Source: Clostridium sp. UBA4108
GTDB taxonomy: Bacteria; Bacillota; Clostridia; Clostridiales; Clostridiaceae
NCBI GenBank assembly: GCA_002381695.1
Contig: DFXM01000050.1
Coordinates: 32,623-82,618 of the forward strand
DNA: 49,996 bases
Direction: 5' to 3'
The notes beneath the pieces were generated by a model, which saw only the letters and a list, made by a program, of their open reading frames with translations, did no database searches and had not been told where the DNA came from. Shown here piece by piece: positions 1 through 9,261 of the stretch (within the stretch, counting starts at the first letter, position 1; each line of letters starts with the position of its first letter). A program made the position numbers and the translations under genes.

Positions 1-84
1 CAGGAATAATATGAAGTTCTAGTTAATTTAATTTTATATTTAAACCTATTTGTATAATGTAGAAACTTAATTACAACTTATATA
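1..84. repeat. Right arm of hairpin repeat family B (copy 1, cut by window edge)
   Basis: Positions 1-35 are nearly the exact reverse complement of 49955-49989, and positions 56-84 match the right end of the full copy at 14922-15216 (AATGTAGAAACTT, TTACAACTTATATA). The left arm lies outside the window. No coding potential is seen. Confidence 0.75.
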
Positions 85-114
85 TTAAAAATATTTCATA
101 TAGGAGGATATAAA

Positions 115-2406
115 GTGAGAAAACAGCTATTGTATACTGCTGCTATAACAACTACAATTTGCATGTCTCCATTGGCCATTAAGGCAATAGGCTCGGAGGA
201 TATGCTGTATAAGACTGCTTTTGAGTCTGTAATTTTTGCAAAGAATAATGGTACACAAGAATCAGTAAATGTTGCAAGAAAAGCTATAGTAGAATTAAAT
301 AATACAAAGGCCAAGTGGGCAATAGGGGAGTTTTCTAAGCAGGTAGATGAAGTTCAACAAAAGCTCTTTAAGGAGTTTATGGGAATATTATTTGATAGTG
401 ATAATAATTCTGTGGCTACGTTGACTCAACAAGAGATTAATAGGGCAAGGACGTTAGTTTCAAGCTTTTCTACTTATGATGGAAATAATCAATATATTTC
501 TTCTTGGTCCTCTGCTGTAGATCGGTATCAACAAAAGAATATAGATGACACTGTAAAAGCTATAGAACTTTTGAAGTTAGAATATAATAAGGAAGCTAAA
601 GAGAGAGTAATAAAATTATTAGAGGAACTTTTAAGCGTAGAGAATAATCAGCTAGTTTTAAATATGGCAGAAAAATTAAAAATTGATTTAAATATCTTAA
701 TAAGAAGTGTAGAAGGAAATCTACCTTTAGAAAATTTATCCTTACCTTCAGCTGATGATTTACTAGTGGCTAAACCAAATTCCAATAAAGGGCATAAGTT
801 ACCACCTGCAGAAAATCCATCCTCATCTTCAGAAGATGATCCAATAAGGAATAAGCCAGACCCTGAGGATGAGAAGAATCCACCTATAGAAAATCCAGGG
901 GCACCTTTAGACAATACTCCTCCTCAGGTAAGAAAAGTAAAGGATGCATATGGAGAACTTGTATATGATATAAGGATTAATGGAAAAGATAAAATCATAA
1001 TAAATTTTACTGAACCCTTGAAAAAGAGCCTTATAAGAAATGATACCTTCGCAGTTGAAGATTTTGATGTTTGCGAAGTTACAGTTGAAGATGGACAAAT
1101 TATCTTAAAGGTATCTAATAAAGAAAATAAAAATTTAAAACCAGGTATATTAGTTACTCAGTTATTAGAAATAAGGGACCTTAGTGACAATAGATTAAAT
1201 AATTTTAGTGGTGTTATCATGGTTACAGAAGATAATTTAGATGGCATAGAATTTAATGGTATAGAGGATTTTAATAAATTGGGGATACCTGGAGTAGATC
1301 ATGGAAATCTACAGGCAATTAAAAATATACTGGATAAGAATAAAGACAAGTATCCTTTAAATGTGAATGAGTTAAAAAATATAGTTATTCAAGTTAATAA
1401 AAATATAGCAACTATAAATAAGGTGGGGAATAAAGAAGTTGTGGTTACTGAAGAGAATTACATAAAAGGTGGCATTGAGGGAGTGGATAACTATAACAGC
1501 GCCATAGTAAATGGTCTAATTCTTCAGGCTAAAAGTTTAGGGATTGAAGAGAGAGGCATGACGCTAATTCAGGATGAAGGGGCAATAGATGGGTATCTTA
1601 CGGCAAAGGACATCCAAGGAATTGTGGATGAGTTTGGAGATGAGATTAGAGAAGTTAAGAAACTAATAGATGAAATTAAGGGACTTCCAAAGGAAATAAA
1701 GGAACAACATAAAAGTATGGTTATGGATTTAAGAGAAAGATATGAAGCACTAATTGGAAATATGAAAGATTTAGTAGGAGATAATGTGCTTAATATACTA
1801 ATTGATGCAGAGGGTAAAATAAAGGAATTGGAGGATGAAGAAGAAGAAAAAGAAATAGAAAATAAAGAAAAAGTTGATGCAGTGATAAAAGCTATTAATG
1901 AATTGCCTAATAATCTTACCTTATCTCATGAGAAAGATGTTATAAAGGCAAGAGAGCAGTATAATTCTTTAGATGATGGCTTGAAGGAATTAGTAATCAA
2001 TATAGAATTATTAAAGAAGGCCGAAGTTAATATGGTTGAATTGTTCATAGGTACTATACCTAAAATTGAGAATATTGGATTAAATCTAAGGCCATATATA
2101 AGTAGTATAGCAGATAAATATAACATTCTTGATGAAGTTGAAAAATCAAGGGTGAGTAACTTGAATTTACTGATAAGGGCAGAAATAAAATTAGAAATAA
2201 AGTATGCAGAAAGTCTAGATGGACTTAGTTATATTAATTGGTCTCCAGTGATTAAAGCACTTACAGAAGGAAATCTAATATTAAAAAATCCAAATGCTAA
2301 AATTGAAACTTTAATTATGAAAAGAGATAATTTAAGACAGGTTTTGGGAGATTTGATAAGTAAAACTCAGGATATGTATGAAATAATGGAGCTAGATGAA
2401 TTTTAA
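115..2406 (+). CDS. Secreted helical-repeat protein with Pro-rich linker and Ig-like domain
   Basis: A 763-residue protein starting at GTG 115, eleven bases or so after AGGAGG at 103-108. An N-terminal signal peptide (RKQ, then a hydrophobic stretch ending near AIKA) indicates export. Residues about 27-215 are charged helices; the part beginning LYKTAFES resembles LYKSAYES in the protein at 9950-10597, so the two are probably paralogous. A Pro/Asp/Glu-rich linker covers about 225-268, followed by an Ig-like fold (about 270-375, with TPPQVRKVKDA and FTEPLKKS, as in SbsA/Big_5 domains). The remainder is long acidic helices, including an EEEEKEIENKEK run near 590. No S-layer-homology or LPxTG anchor is visible. 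A surface or matrix structural role is inferred; the family was not recognised. Confidence 0.7.
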   Translation: MRKQLLYTAAITTTICMSPLAIKAIGSEDMLYKTAFESVIFAKNNGTQESVNVARKAIVELNNTKAKWAIGEFSKQVDEVQQKLFKEFMGILFDSDNNSVATLTQQEINRARTLVSSFSTYDGNNQYISSWSSAVDRYQQKNIDDTVKAIELLKLEYNKEAKERVIKLLEELLSVENNQLVLNMAEKLKIDLNILIRSVEGNLPLENLSLPSADDLLVAKPNSNKGHKLPPAENPSSSSEDDPIRNKPDPEDEKNPPIENPGAPLDNTPPQVRKVKDAYGELVYDIRINGKDKIIINFTEPLKKSLIRNDTFAVEDFDVCEVTVEDGQIILKVSNKENKNLKPGILVTQLLEIRDLSDNRLNNFSGVIMVTEDNLDGIEFNGIEDFNKLGIPGVDHGNLQAIKNILDKNKDKYPLNVNELKNIVIQVNKNIATINKVGNKEVVVTEENYIKGGIEGVDNYNSAIVNGLILQAKSLGIEERGMTLIQDEGAIDGYLTAKDIQGIVDEFGDEIREVKKLIDEIKGLPKEIKEQHKSMVMDLRERYEALIGNMKDLVGDNVLNILIDAEGKIKELEDEEEEKEIENKEKVDAVIKAINELPNNLTLSHEKDVIKAREQYNSLDDGLKELVINIELLKKAEVNMVELFIGTIPKIENIGLNLRPYISSIADKYNILDEVEKSRVSNLNLLIRAEIKLEIKYAESLDGLSYINWSPVIKALTEGNLILKNPNAKIETLIMKRDNLRQVLGDLISKTQDMYEIMELDEF

Positions 2407-2408
2407 AC

Positions 2409-2672
2409 AGTATATATAAGTTTCAACAATAAAACTATATAATACAAATAGACATTCTTATAATTTATTTAAGTTGAACTTTATATTATTGCTGTGAATA
2501 CCATTTGCAGGAACTTTAGATTTACTTAGGTTTTATGAAAGTAAAAAGCGTAAGAAAGACAACCTGTTCGAGTGAAGCGAGTTGTTGTCTTTTAGCTTTC
2601 TACTTTCATAGAGCCTTAGTAAATCAAGGCTTCGAAACGGTTGAACAGTAATAATATAAAGTTCTAATTTTA
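2409..2672. repeat. Hairpin repeat family B, copy 2
   Basis: Non-coding, imperfect long inverted repeat. GAACTTTATATTATTGCTG (2476-2494) pairs with CAGTAATAATATAAAGTTC (2646-2664). Inner segments ATTTACTTAGG and CTTAGTAAAT also oppose each other, and the centre (about 2555-2592) holds a GACAAC/GTTGTC stem. The layout and inner words (ACCATTTGCAG, GTAAATCAAGG) match the copy at 14922-15216. It lies between genes 115-2406 and 2681-3169 and may also act as a terminator. Confidence 0.75.
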
Positions 2673-2680
2673 AATAATAG

Positions 2681-3169
2681 TTAATCGAGATTATCAGCCT
2701 TAGCATTATCTTTTAAGGTAGTAGTGGCATTAATTTGCTTTGACTGAGGATATAATGTAGTACTACCTAAATTAATAGTTACCGTATTTCCATTAGTAAT
2801 TTTGAAGGTGAATTCACCTTTGGACAATGATTGAGGAGTAGGGAGTGACCCATCGAAGTAATCATCAGCAAGCTTTTGAGAGGTTATGGAATCAGGAGTT
2901 GTTCCGCTCATTAATTCAGTTTTGATGGCCATAGCAATAGCTCTAGCATTGGAGACATCGGCATTAAATTTAGCTTCATTTACTTTGTTTATAAGATTAG
3001 GAGTCACTATAACTGTTAAAATAGCTATTATTGTAACTGCAATTAAAACCTCTATCATAGTAAAACCTTTTTTGGCAGTATTTATTTTCTTAGTAGTATT
3101 TATATGATAATTATATTTTGCTTTACTTAAAACTTTTATAGATATAAAATTTTTAAAATTTTGATGCAC
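2681..3169 (-). CDS. Type IV pilin-like (prepilin) protein
   Basis: A 162-residue protein, GTG start at 3169 with GAGGTG five bases upstream. It has the class III prepilin signal: a basic leader ending KKG, then FTMIEV and a hydrophobic helix (residues about 36-58, LIAVTIIAILTVIVTPNL). The predicted cleavage is G35/F36, and the conserved Glu at mature position 5 (E40) is present. The rest is a short pilin head with repeated DNA-like strands. The 35-residue leader is long for a type IV pilin but no later start codon precedes the cleavage site. No pilus assembly genes are in the window, so its prepilin peptidase and ATPase would lie elsewhere. Pilin family membership is firm; whether it is a major or minor pilin cannot be told. 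Confidence 0.85.
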   Translation of the reverse strand: MHQNFKNFISIKVLSKAKYNYHINTTKKINTAKKGFTMIEVLIAVTIIAILTVIVTPNLINKVNEAKFNADVSNARAIAMAIKTELMSGTTPDSITSQKLADDYFDGSLPTPQSLSKGEFTFKITNGNTVTINLGSTTLYPQSKQINATTTLKDNAKADNLD

Positions 3170-3292
3170 AATAACACCTCACTTTTAAAGTAAATTATAT
3201 CCATAAAAGTTTGTTTTATACATGAAGTAAATAAACTGTGTAGGAAGTTTGCCAAGTACAACAGAGTGGTACTAATTACTAATTGCTAGTTG

Positions 3293-5767
3293 CTAATTAA
3301 ATGATTTCCAAAACTCCCCGTTGGTATCTATGATATCCATAATCTCTCCATAAGGTATTCTAAAGGTTGGGAATCCAGCTGAGTAAGGAGCGATTTCATA
3401 AGGTGTAAAGTAGATAAATAAGGCATCACTGTGTACATAGAAGGGCTGGTCTGGCTTTATTACAATGGTTTGATCTGGGAATACATAGTCATATTGTTTA
3501 TCTGTTTTGATTTTTTCATTTATGATTTTACTTAATCTGGCGGTATAATCACTATCTTTTTTAAATAAATCTTCTAGGTTATAAAATCTGCCTGATACTA
3601 AATCTATATGAGGATATACTCTTGTAGGACTTCCATGAGCAGCTCCGAAGTAATACTGATACCCAAATAGTAGTGGTACTAATAATCTGTTTTTAAAGAA
3701 CTCTATGGAATAATCTCCATAATAGCTATATCCAAGCTGTTCATTAGGATCTATATCTTTAACCTGTGATAAGTCCTTTAATTTACTATTTATCTCTGTT
3801 AGAGTACTTGCATTATTTCTTCCTTTTAATTCAGGATAATACACTAAGTAGTCCTTATTAGGATTAAATTTTATTTCTACAATATCTTTGTTACCATTTA
3901 GGGGAATAATTGAGTTTTCTTTCCACACAAGCTTACCTATTTTATCATAATAAGAAGTTCTATAATCTATATCAGCACGTATTAGACCATCTTCTAAAGA
4001 GAGGGTTCCTCTTCCTCTTACTATAGGTAACTGTTCATCCATAGTACCATTTTCATTTAAGAAGTAAGTATTTGTTCCATCATAGACGGAAGCTAGGGAG
4101 TTTTTAAAATTTTGTATGTCATAATATTTAAAGTCGGTTAGTATATTACCATCAGTGTCTCCAAGGGCATAAATGGACCCAATATAAGGTTCTGTTGGAT
4201 TTATGGCTTTTCCAAGAGCTACTCTATTATTTCCTAACATCAATATGCTATTGTATATTGGATTATATATAAATTTTCCTGTTTTATTTATTAAACCATA
4301 TTTGTTCGTGTAATCATCAGAGATATTAACCACTGATCTTGAATCTTTAAAAGGTTCTACACTAGTATAGTTAGGAGGGATTACTATATTTCCCATTTCA
4401 TCAATAAATCCATGTCTTGAATTAGGATTTAGTTGAAATGGTAATAACCCTTCACTATGATTTCCTACATAATAATAATTATAGGTGTGTAATATATCAC
4501 CATCAATATTAATTAAATAGAAAATATTAGCAGCTTTCTTTACTACTGCCTTCCCTAATTTGAAATCGGAGGCATCTTCATATTTTAAAGGTATTATCTC
4601 TGAACCGCTTCTATCTAAATAACCATAGAGAGTGGGGGTTCTTTCAGAAGTGTTATTTGCTAAGGCTCTTCCGTCACTAAGTGAGCTTATATAGCTGTAT
4701 GCCTTAGGCGTTAATATTGTACCTTGCTTATCTATTAGTTGAAAGCCGCTGTTATCTATTACAACAGCTCTTCCTTCAGAAAAGGGTGCTATAAATTGGA
4801 ATTTAGGAGGTATTACATATCTCCCACTTTTATTTATTATACCTTGAAGATCACCTATGCCTGCTATAGCTAAATCATTAGGTTGAAAGCCAAGGGCATA
4901 GTCAAAAGTAGGGGGAATTTCCATTTCACCTAGATTATTTATATATCCAAATTTAGTTCCTTGAATACTCCTTACAGGAGCTGGGTAGAGTTGTTCCCCA
5001 GCACGGGACATCTTAGATATAATTACTTTCTTTAGAGCATTAATTTTTTCCTTTGAGGGATATGGTGATTTTTTAGCCATATATATTGAACAGAGGGCAT
5101 CATTATAAAGGCCAGCCTTCAATTCTGCATCGGCCAAGTAATACCAATAAAATAAGATGTGTGGATTTTCCTTAAGTTGGGTTTTATAAAAGGAGACTAC
5201 CTTTGGAAAATAATTAGGATAAGCATCTAAATCAATATGAAGTTTATCCTTATGCCATTTGTATATTTCTACATTATAACCTTCTCCAGTATCATGACTC
5301 CATAGAGCAATTTTAGATTTTTTATCATCACAAGATTTAAATGTTTCTATCTTACTATAATATGTTTCCTTTTTTAGAGCTTTATATAATTTATTTTTGT
5401 GTAAGTATAATATGTCTAACTTGTTCCAGGAAGCTCCTAACTGATAACCTAGAATTATGTCTGATTTACCCTCTTTTGTAAAGGGCATTATATCAAAATA
5501 GTTTATATGATTTCCCTCTAGTTTTTCATTCAATAGTTTGTGAAAAGACCCCATAGAAGCTTTAATAATAAGTATATAACCCTCATATTTTAGCCTGTAT
5601 AATACTACAATTTCTTTAGTAGCATCTCCGCTTAAATTACCAAAGCATATAGCAGCTTTAGTATTAGAAGGTTTAGCATCAGAAGAGTTACATTTGATAG
5701 TTATTATTTCAGCCCTATGAGGCAGAAATTTATTTATTGCTGCTAAGTAAGTTTTATCATTAACCAT
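3293..5767 (-). CDS. WG-repeat protein with C-terminal DUF3298 (RsiV-like) domain
   Basis: A start at ATG 5767 is preferred over TTG 5773 because GAGG lies seven bases before it; this gives 824 residues. Residues about 1-250 hold an N-terminal region with an FGNLSGDATKEIVV segment resembling integrin-like/VCBS repeats. Residues about 270-600 contain many WG repeats (for example FGYINNLGEMEIPP, GIINKSGRYVIPP, YGLINKTGKFIYNP), which fold as beta-rich repeats. The C-terminus (about 690-824, with HGSPTRVYPHIDLVSGRFY and a YFTPYEIAPYSAG strand) is typical of DUF3298. No signal peptide is seen. The function is unknown; WG-repeat proteins are often binding or surface-associated. Confidence 0.8.
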   Translation of the reverse strand: MVNDKTYLAAINKFLPHRAEIITIKCNSSDAKPSNTKAAICFGNLSGDATKEIVVLYRLKYEGYILIIKASMGSFHKLLNEKLEGNHINYFDIMPFTKEGKSDIILGYQLGASWNKLDILYLHKNKLYKALKKETYYSKIETFKSCDDKKSKIALWSHDTGEGYNVEIYKWHKDKLHIDLDAYPNYFPKVVSFYKTQLKENPHILFYWYYLADAELKAGLYNDALCSIYMAKKSPYPSKEKINALKKVIISKMSRAGEQLYPAPVRSIQGTKFGYINNLGEMEIPPTFDYALGFQPNDLAIAGIGDLQGIINKSGRYVIPPKFQFIAPFSEGRAVVIDNSGFQLIDKQGTILTPKAYSYISSLSDGRALANNTSERTPTLYGYLDRSGSEIIPLKYEDASDFKLGKAVVKKAANIFYLINIDGDILHTYNYYYVGNHSEGLLPFQLNPNSRHGFIDEMGNIVIPPNYTSVEPFKDSRSVVNISDDYTNKYGLINKTGKFIYNPIYNSILMLGNNRVALGKAINPTEPYIGSIYALGDTDGNILTDFKYYDIQNFKNSLASVYDGTNTYFLNENGTMDEQLPIVRGRGTLSLEDGLIRADIDYRTSYYDKIGKLVWKENSIIPLNGNKDIVEIKFNPNKDYLVYYPELKGRNNASTLTEINSKLKDLSQVKDIDPNEQLGYSYYGDYSIEFFKNRLLVPLLFGYQYYFGAAHGSPTRVYPHIDLVSGRFYNLEDLFKKDSDYTARLSKIINEKIKTDKQYDYVFPDQTIVIKPDQPFYVHSDALFIYFTPYEIAPYSAGFPTFRIPYGEIMDIIDTNGEFWKSFN

Positions 5768-5817
5768 AATCAAACCTCATCTACACATATTTTCATATAA
5801 ATCATTTTATGCAATAA

Positions 5818-5903
5818 GCACCCCAGAGGTGCATACAAAAAATGTAACGACCCCTGGGGTACTCCCTTTATATGGGAGCACCCCAGGGGTCGTTACATTT
5901 TTT
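5818..5903. repeat. REP-like GC-rich palindrome, copy 1
   Basis: A near-perfect palindrome at 5837-5903 in two nested parts: ACGACCCCTGGGGT and ACCCCAGGGGTCGT around an inner CTCCC/GGGAG stem. It is preceded by a partial unit GCACCCCAGAGGTGC (5818-5832). It sits between the divergent genes at 3293-5767 and 6027-6902. The same module occurs at 9142, 9822, 10598, 33461 and 40391, and the transposase at 9262 is flanked by it. Confidence 0.9.
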
Positions 5904-6026
5904 GGGATATGGTAACTAATTAGCTCCTTTTAATAATGTAAAATCAGTGGTACAATTTTATGAGAAGCTTGAGAAGCTGAAGGAGCTTATGAAGTAAAAA
6001 ACTTATAAAATGAGAGGTTGATTTAT

Positions 6027-6902
6027 ATGAATATATTAATTGTTGGTGCTAAGGGGCAGCTTGGTAGTGAAATTATAGGTATTTTAAGTAAGGGAAGATG
6101 TAGTTTAGGAGAAATTTCGAAAGAATTAAGGGAGAGTAATATTGTTCAATGTGATATTGATAATTTAGATATCACTAACCTTAATGGAGTTAGAAAGTTC
6201 TTTAGTGATATAGCTCCAGATATAATTATTAACTGCGCAGCTTACACAAATGTAGATGGATGTGAGGAAAATAGTGATTTAGCATTTAGTGTAAATGCTC
6301 TAGGAGCTAGAAATTTAGCAATATGTTCAGAGGAATTAGGAGCAAAGCTTATTCATGTATCTACGGATTATGTTTTTAATGGAGAAGGCTCTACACCATT
6401 TTGTGAGTATGATTTACCAAGCCCAGTAAGTGTATATGGAAAATCAAAATATCTAGGAGAGCAATACATAAGAGAATTTTCCTCTAAATATTTTATTTTA
6501 AGAACAGCTTGGCTTTATGGTAAGAATGGAAATAACTTTGTTTATACTATGATGAAGCATGGCAAGGACAAAGGAATGTTAAAGGTAGTAGATGATCAAA
6601 GAGGAAATCCAACTAATGCAGAAGATTTAGCTTATCATATTTTAAAGCTAGCTCTTACTGAAGAATATGGAGTTTATCACTGTACAGGTAAGGGTGAATG
6701 TTCATGGTATGATTTTGCTTGTGAAATTATTAGACTTGCAGGCATAAATTGTGAAGTTAATCCCTGCACCACAGAAGAATTTCCAAGACCAGCGAAAAGG
6801 CCAGCTTACTCCTCGCTAGATAATATGATGCTAAGAAGCACAGTAGGAGATGAGATGAGAGATTGGAAGGAAGCTTTAAATAGTTTTTTTGAGAGTAAAT
6901 AG
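6027..6902 (+). CDS. rfbD: dTDP-4-dehydrorhamnose reductase
   Basis: Catalyses the last, NAD(P)H-dependent step of dTDP-L-rhamnose synthesis in the cytosol, feeding surface polysaccharide. The protein is 291 residues from ATG 6027, chosen over the in-frame TTG 6018 because GAGAGG ends at 6017. It shows the Rossmann motif GAKGQLG at the N-terminus, NCAAYTNVDGCE, and the catalytic STDYVF ... YGKSKYLGE (Tyr-x3-Lys) of extended short-chain dehydrogenases. Length is normal. rfbA, rfbB and rfbC are not in the window, so the pathway is completed elsewhere. A terminator follows at 6918. Confidence 0.93.
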   Translation: MNILIVGAKGQLGSEIIGILSKGRCSLGEISKELRESNIVQCDIDNLDITNLNGVRKFFSDIAPDIIINCAAYTNVDGCEENSDLAFSVNALGARNLAICSEELGAKLIHVSTDYVFNGEGSTPFCEYDLPSPVSVYGKSKYLGEQYIREFSSKYFILRTAWLYGKNGNNFVYTMMKHGKDKGMLKVVDDQRGNPTNAEDLAYHILKLALTEEYGVYHCTGKGECSWYDFACEIIRLAGINCEVNPCTTEEFPRPAKRPAYSSLDNMMLRSTVGDEMRDWKEALNSFFESK

Positions 6903-6917
6903 AGATTAACAGATAAA

Positions 6918-6943
6918 GACGTCACAGTTAGTGGCGTTTTTTT
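6918..6943 (+). terminator. Rho-independent terminator after rfbD
   Basis: GACGTCAC-AGTTA-GTGGCGTT hairpin followed by seven T, fifteen bases after the rfbD stop. Confidence 0.85.
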
Positions 6944-7005
6944 ATGTAATCAGAGAGTGAATTTATTTTTCATGTATGGTATAATATGGAACAGGAGGTG
7001 TCATA

Positions 7006-9135
7006 ATGAAAAAATACATGAGTAGAGTTAGTGTCCTTTTAATAATAATGTGTTTAAGCATTTTTTATAGAGTACAAGCTGTAGAAATAGATAGTAGCGT
7101 TAATAAGTTACCTGAAGATGTTATAATTGAGAATTTATCTGATGAAAAGTCTTTCATATTAAAGAAAGAAATAGGGCCCATAGCAGAGTATAAAGGGGAA
7201 AGTGGAGTAACTATAAGAAGTTATTCTAAAAGTTATAATAGTGTAGACAAGGTAAAATTGATTTATGATGAGCTTATGAGGAACTCTATAGGTGAAGAGA
7301 TAAGATATTTATCCTATGTTGATTTAAGAGATGATTATCCCTTGGGAAGAGGGACAACAGGAGTTTGGTATGGTAGTTTTGAAGGTAATAAACTTTTAAG
7401 AGGAAGAAAAATAGAATTATTTGGTTGTGGTGATAGCTCCTTTGAGTTTTTGGCAAATGTATTAAGCCATGAATATGGACATCATTTTACCTATTATCAC
7501 ATTTTAAATAAGGAAGGAAAAATTCCAGAGGATATTAGTAGTGGATACTATCACACAAGAGGCTTAGCAGCGTATAAAGATATAGCATCAAGGGAACATC
7601 AATGGCATCCAGCAGAGATAGCTGCAGAGGATTATAAGCAGTTATATGGAAGTGCCACTGCTAAGACAAGCTATGAGTTTTATGATGTGAGAGATAGGAT
7701 AAATGGAGAGGAACAAGAAGTTCTTTATTATGATTCAAGGATGTTTAATTTTTATCCACAAGAAAATTTGAACATACCTTTAGCTTGGCAAGTGAATGGA
7801 TTATATAAATATTTTAGTGACATATCAGGGGTTGAAGCTAAAAATTCAATACCCCCAGCGGCGCCAAGTATAACCTTAGCAAAGGTAGCTAAGTATGATA
7901 GCAGTGAAGGAGAAAAAACCTTTTGCAGAATAAATATATCAGAGAGTAAATATAATACTAAAGGTAATATAGAGTATACCGCAGTGTATTTTGAAAAGGG
8001 TAGTAAAGGTACTTATGGGCAGAAGTATATGCGTGGCATAAGGACCATAGACAATTTGAAATCCAAGGATATATTTATTGGAGATTATTTAGAAAATGAC
8101 TATATCCTTAGTGATGGGATACTTAGTAGGCAAGGATATGTAAGGGTATATGCTAAAGATAAGGATGGAAATATTGTGGCCTCTAATGAATTATTTATAG
8201 ATCCAGAAAAGATGGAGATGGAGACAAGTTCTACAAGAAATTCTGTTAGAATAGGTGGAAAAGATAGATATGAAACTTCCTCAAAAATTTCTCAAGCAGC
8301 ATGGAATGATAGCTGTGATACAGTGATAATTGCAAATGGTAATGTTTTTGCAGATGCACTATCAGCGGCGCCTCTTGCAACGAAGCTTAATGCACCTATT
8401 TTGTTAAGTGATGGTGATAATATTTCATCAGAGGTGACGAAAGAGATTGAAAGATTGACGCCTAAAAACATAGTTATTATCGGAGGCGAGGGAGCTATAT
8501 CTAAGGAGCTGGAAGATAATTTAATAGATAATGGCTATAAATGTAGTCGTATATGGGGAAGAAATAGATATGAAACATCCTTAGAAATTGCAAGGGAATT
8601 AGGAAGTTTAGAAAAAGTTATATTGGTATCTGGGGAGGATTTTCCTGATGCTATGTCTATAGCATCATATGCAGCTATGAAAGGAACTCCTATAATGTTA
8701 ATTTCTAAAGAAGGCGTAGATAAAAGCATGGAAGAATATTTAAATTCAGCTAGTTCTAACATTTCAAAGACCTTTGTAATAGGTGGACAAGGTGTATTAC
8801 CTGAGGAAGCTATAGGGAATATAAAGATTGATAAAAGTAAGATTGAAAGAATTTGGGGAGAAAATAGATTTAAAACTAATAAAGCGGTAATAGAAAGATT
8901 TAAGGACGAGTTCAACTTTAATAATGTATTTATAGCAAATGCTAAAGATTTTCCAGATGCATTATCTTCATCAGTTTTAGCCGCAAAAACTAAATCTCCA
9001 GTAATCTTAATAACAAATGAAGAAAAATCTGTGGCTCAGAGTCTTATAAAGGATATGAAGAAAACAATCAAAAATATAAACATCATAGGTGGTAAAGGAA
9101 TAATTTCTAATGAATTAGTAGAAACCCTAATGTAA
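7006..9135 (+). CDS. Secreted zincin-type metalloprotease-like protein with three cell-wall-binding repeats
   Basis: A 709-residue exported protein with an N-terminal signal peptide (KKYMSRVSVLLIIMCLS, cleavage near VQA). The N-terminal domain has H155-E-Y-G-H159 in LSHEYGHHFTYYH, the HExxH zinc motif, and HPAEIAAEDY about 50 residues later, which could give the third ligand as in gluzincins. Residues about 420-709 are three cell-wall-binding repeat 2 units (PF04122 type), each with RIGGKDRYETS or RIWGRNRYETS, a FADALS or FPDALS core and an IIGGEGAIS end; these bind anionic wall polymers in clostridial surface proteins. It is therefore probably a wall-anchored protease. The substrate is unknown. 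A RAYT and REP palindromes follow directly. Confidence 0.85.
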   Translation: MKKYMSRVSVLLIIMCLSIFYRVQAVEIDSSVNKLPEDVIIENLSDEKSFILKKEIGPIAEYKGESGVTIRSYSKSYNSVDKVKLIYDELMRNSIGEEIRYLSYVDLRDDYPLGRGTTGVWYGSFEGNKLLRGRKIELFGCGDSSFEFLANVLSHEYGHHFTYYHILNKEGKIPEDISSGYYHTRGLAAYKDIASREHQWHPAEIAAEDYKQLYGSATAKTSYEFYDVRDRINGEEQEVLYYDSRMFNFYPQENLNIPLAWQVNGLYKYFSDISGVEAKNSIPPAAPSITLAKVAKYDSSEGEKTFCRINISESKYNTKGNIEYTAVYFEKGSKGTYGQKYMRGIRTIDNLKSKDIFIGDYLENDYILSDGILSRQGYVRVYAKDKDGNIVASNELFIDPEKMEMETSSTRNSVRIGGKDRYETSSKISQAAWNDSCDTVIIANGNVFADALSAAPLATKLNAPILLSDGDNISSEVTKEIERLTPKNIVIIGGEGAISKELEDNLIDNGYKCSRIWGRNRYETSLEIARELGSLEKVILVSGEDFPDAMSIASYAAMKGTPIMLISKEGVDKSMEEYLNSASSNISKTFVIGGQGVLPEEAIGNIKIDKSKIERIWGENRFKTNKAVIERFKDEFNFNNVFIANAKDFPDALSSSVLAAKTKSPVILITNEEKSVAQSLIKDMKKTIKNINIIGGKGIISNELVETLM

Positions 9136-9141
9136 ATCTTT

Positions 9142-9194
9142 GTAATGACCCCAGGGGTGACTCCATTTTATGGAAGCACCCCTGGGGTCATGAC
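9142..9194. repeat. REP-like palindrome, copy 2 (left flank of RAYT)
   Basis: ATGACCCCAGGGGTGACTCC ... GGAAGCACCCCTGGGGTCAT forms a long hairpin. It lies seven bases after the previous gene and 68 bases before the transposase, and is the left partner of the copy at 9822-9872. It may also end transcription of 7006-9135. Confidence 0.9.
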
Positions 9195-9261
9195 TATAAT
9201 TTCTATATAAGGATATAATTACAATAAAGTAATCATATGCAATATGTAGGAGGTAATATTT

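Noticed and set aside
5946..5998. Open frame ending VVQFYEKLEKLKELMK before rfbD
   Set aside because: It looks like the last 20-25 codons of a lost gene, but it has no start, no ribosome site and no identifiable parent, so it is not listed as a feature.
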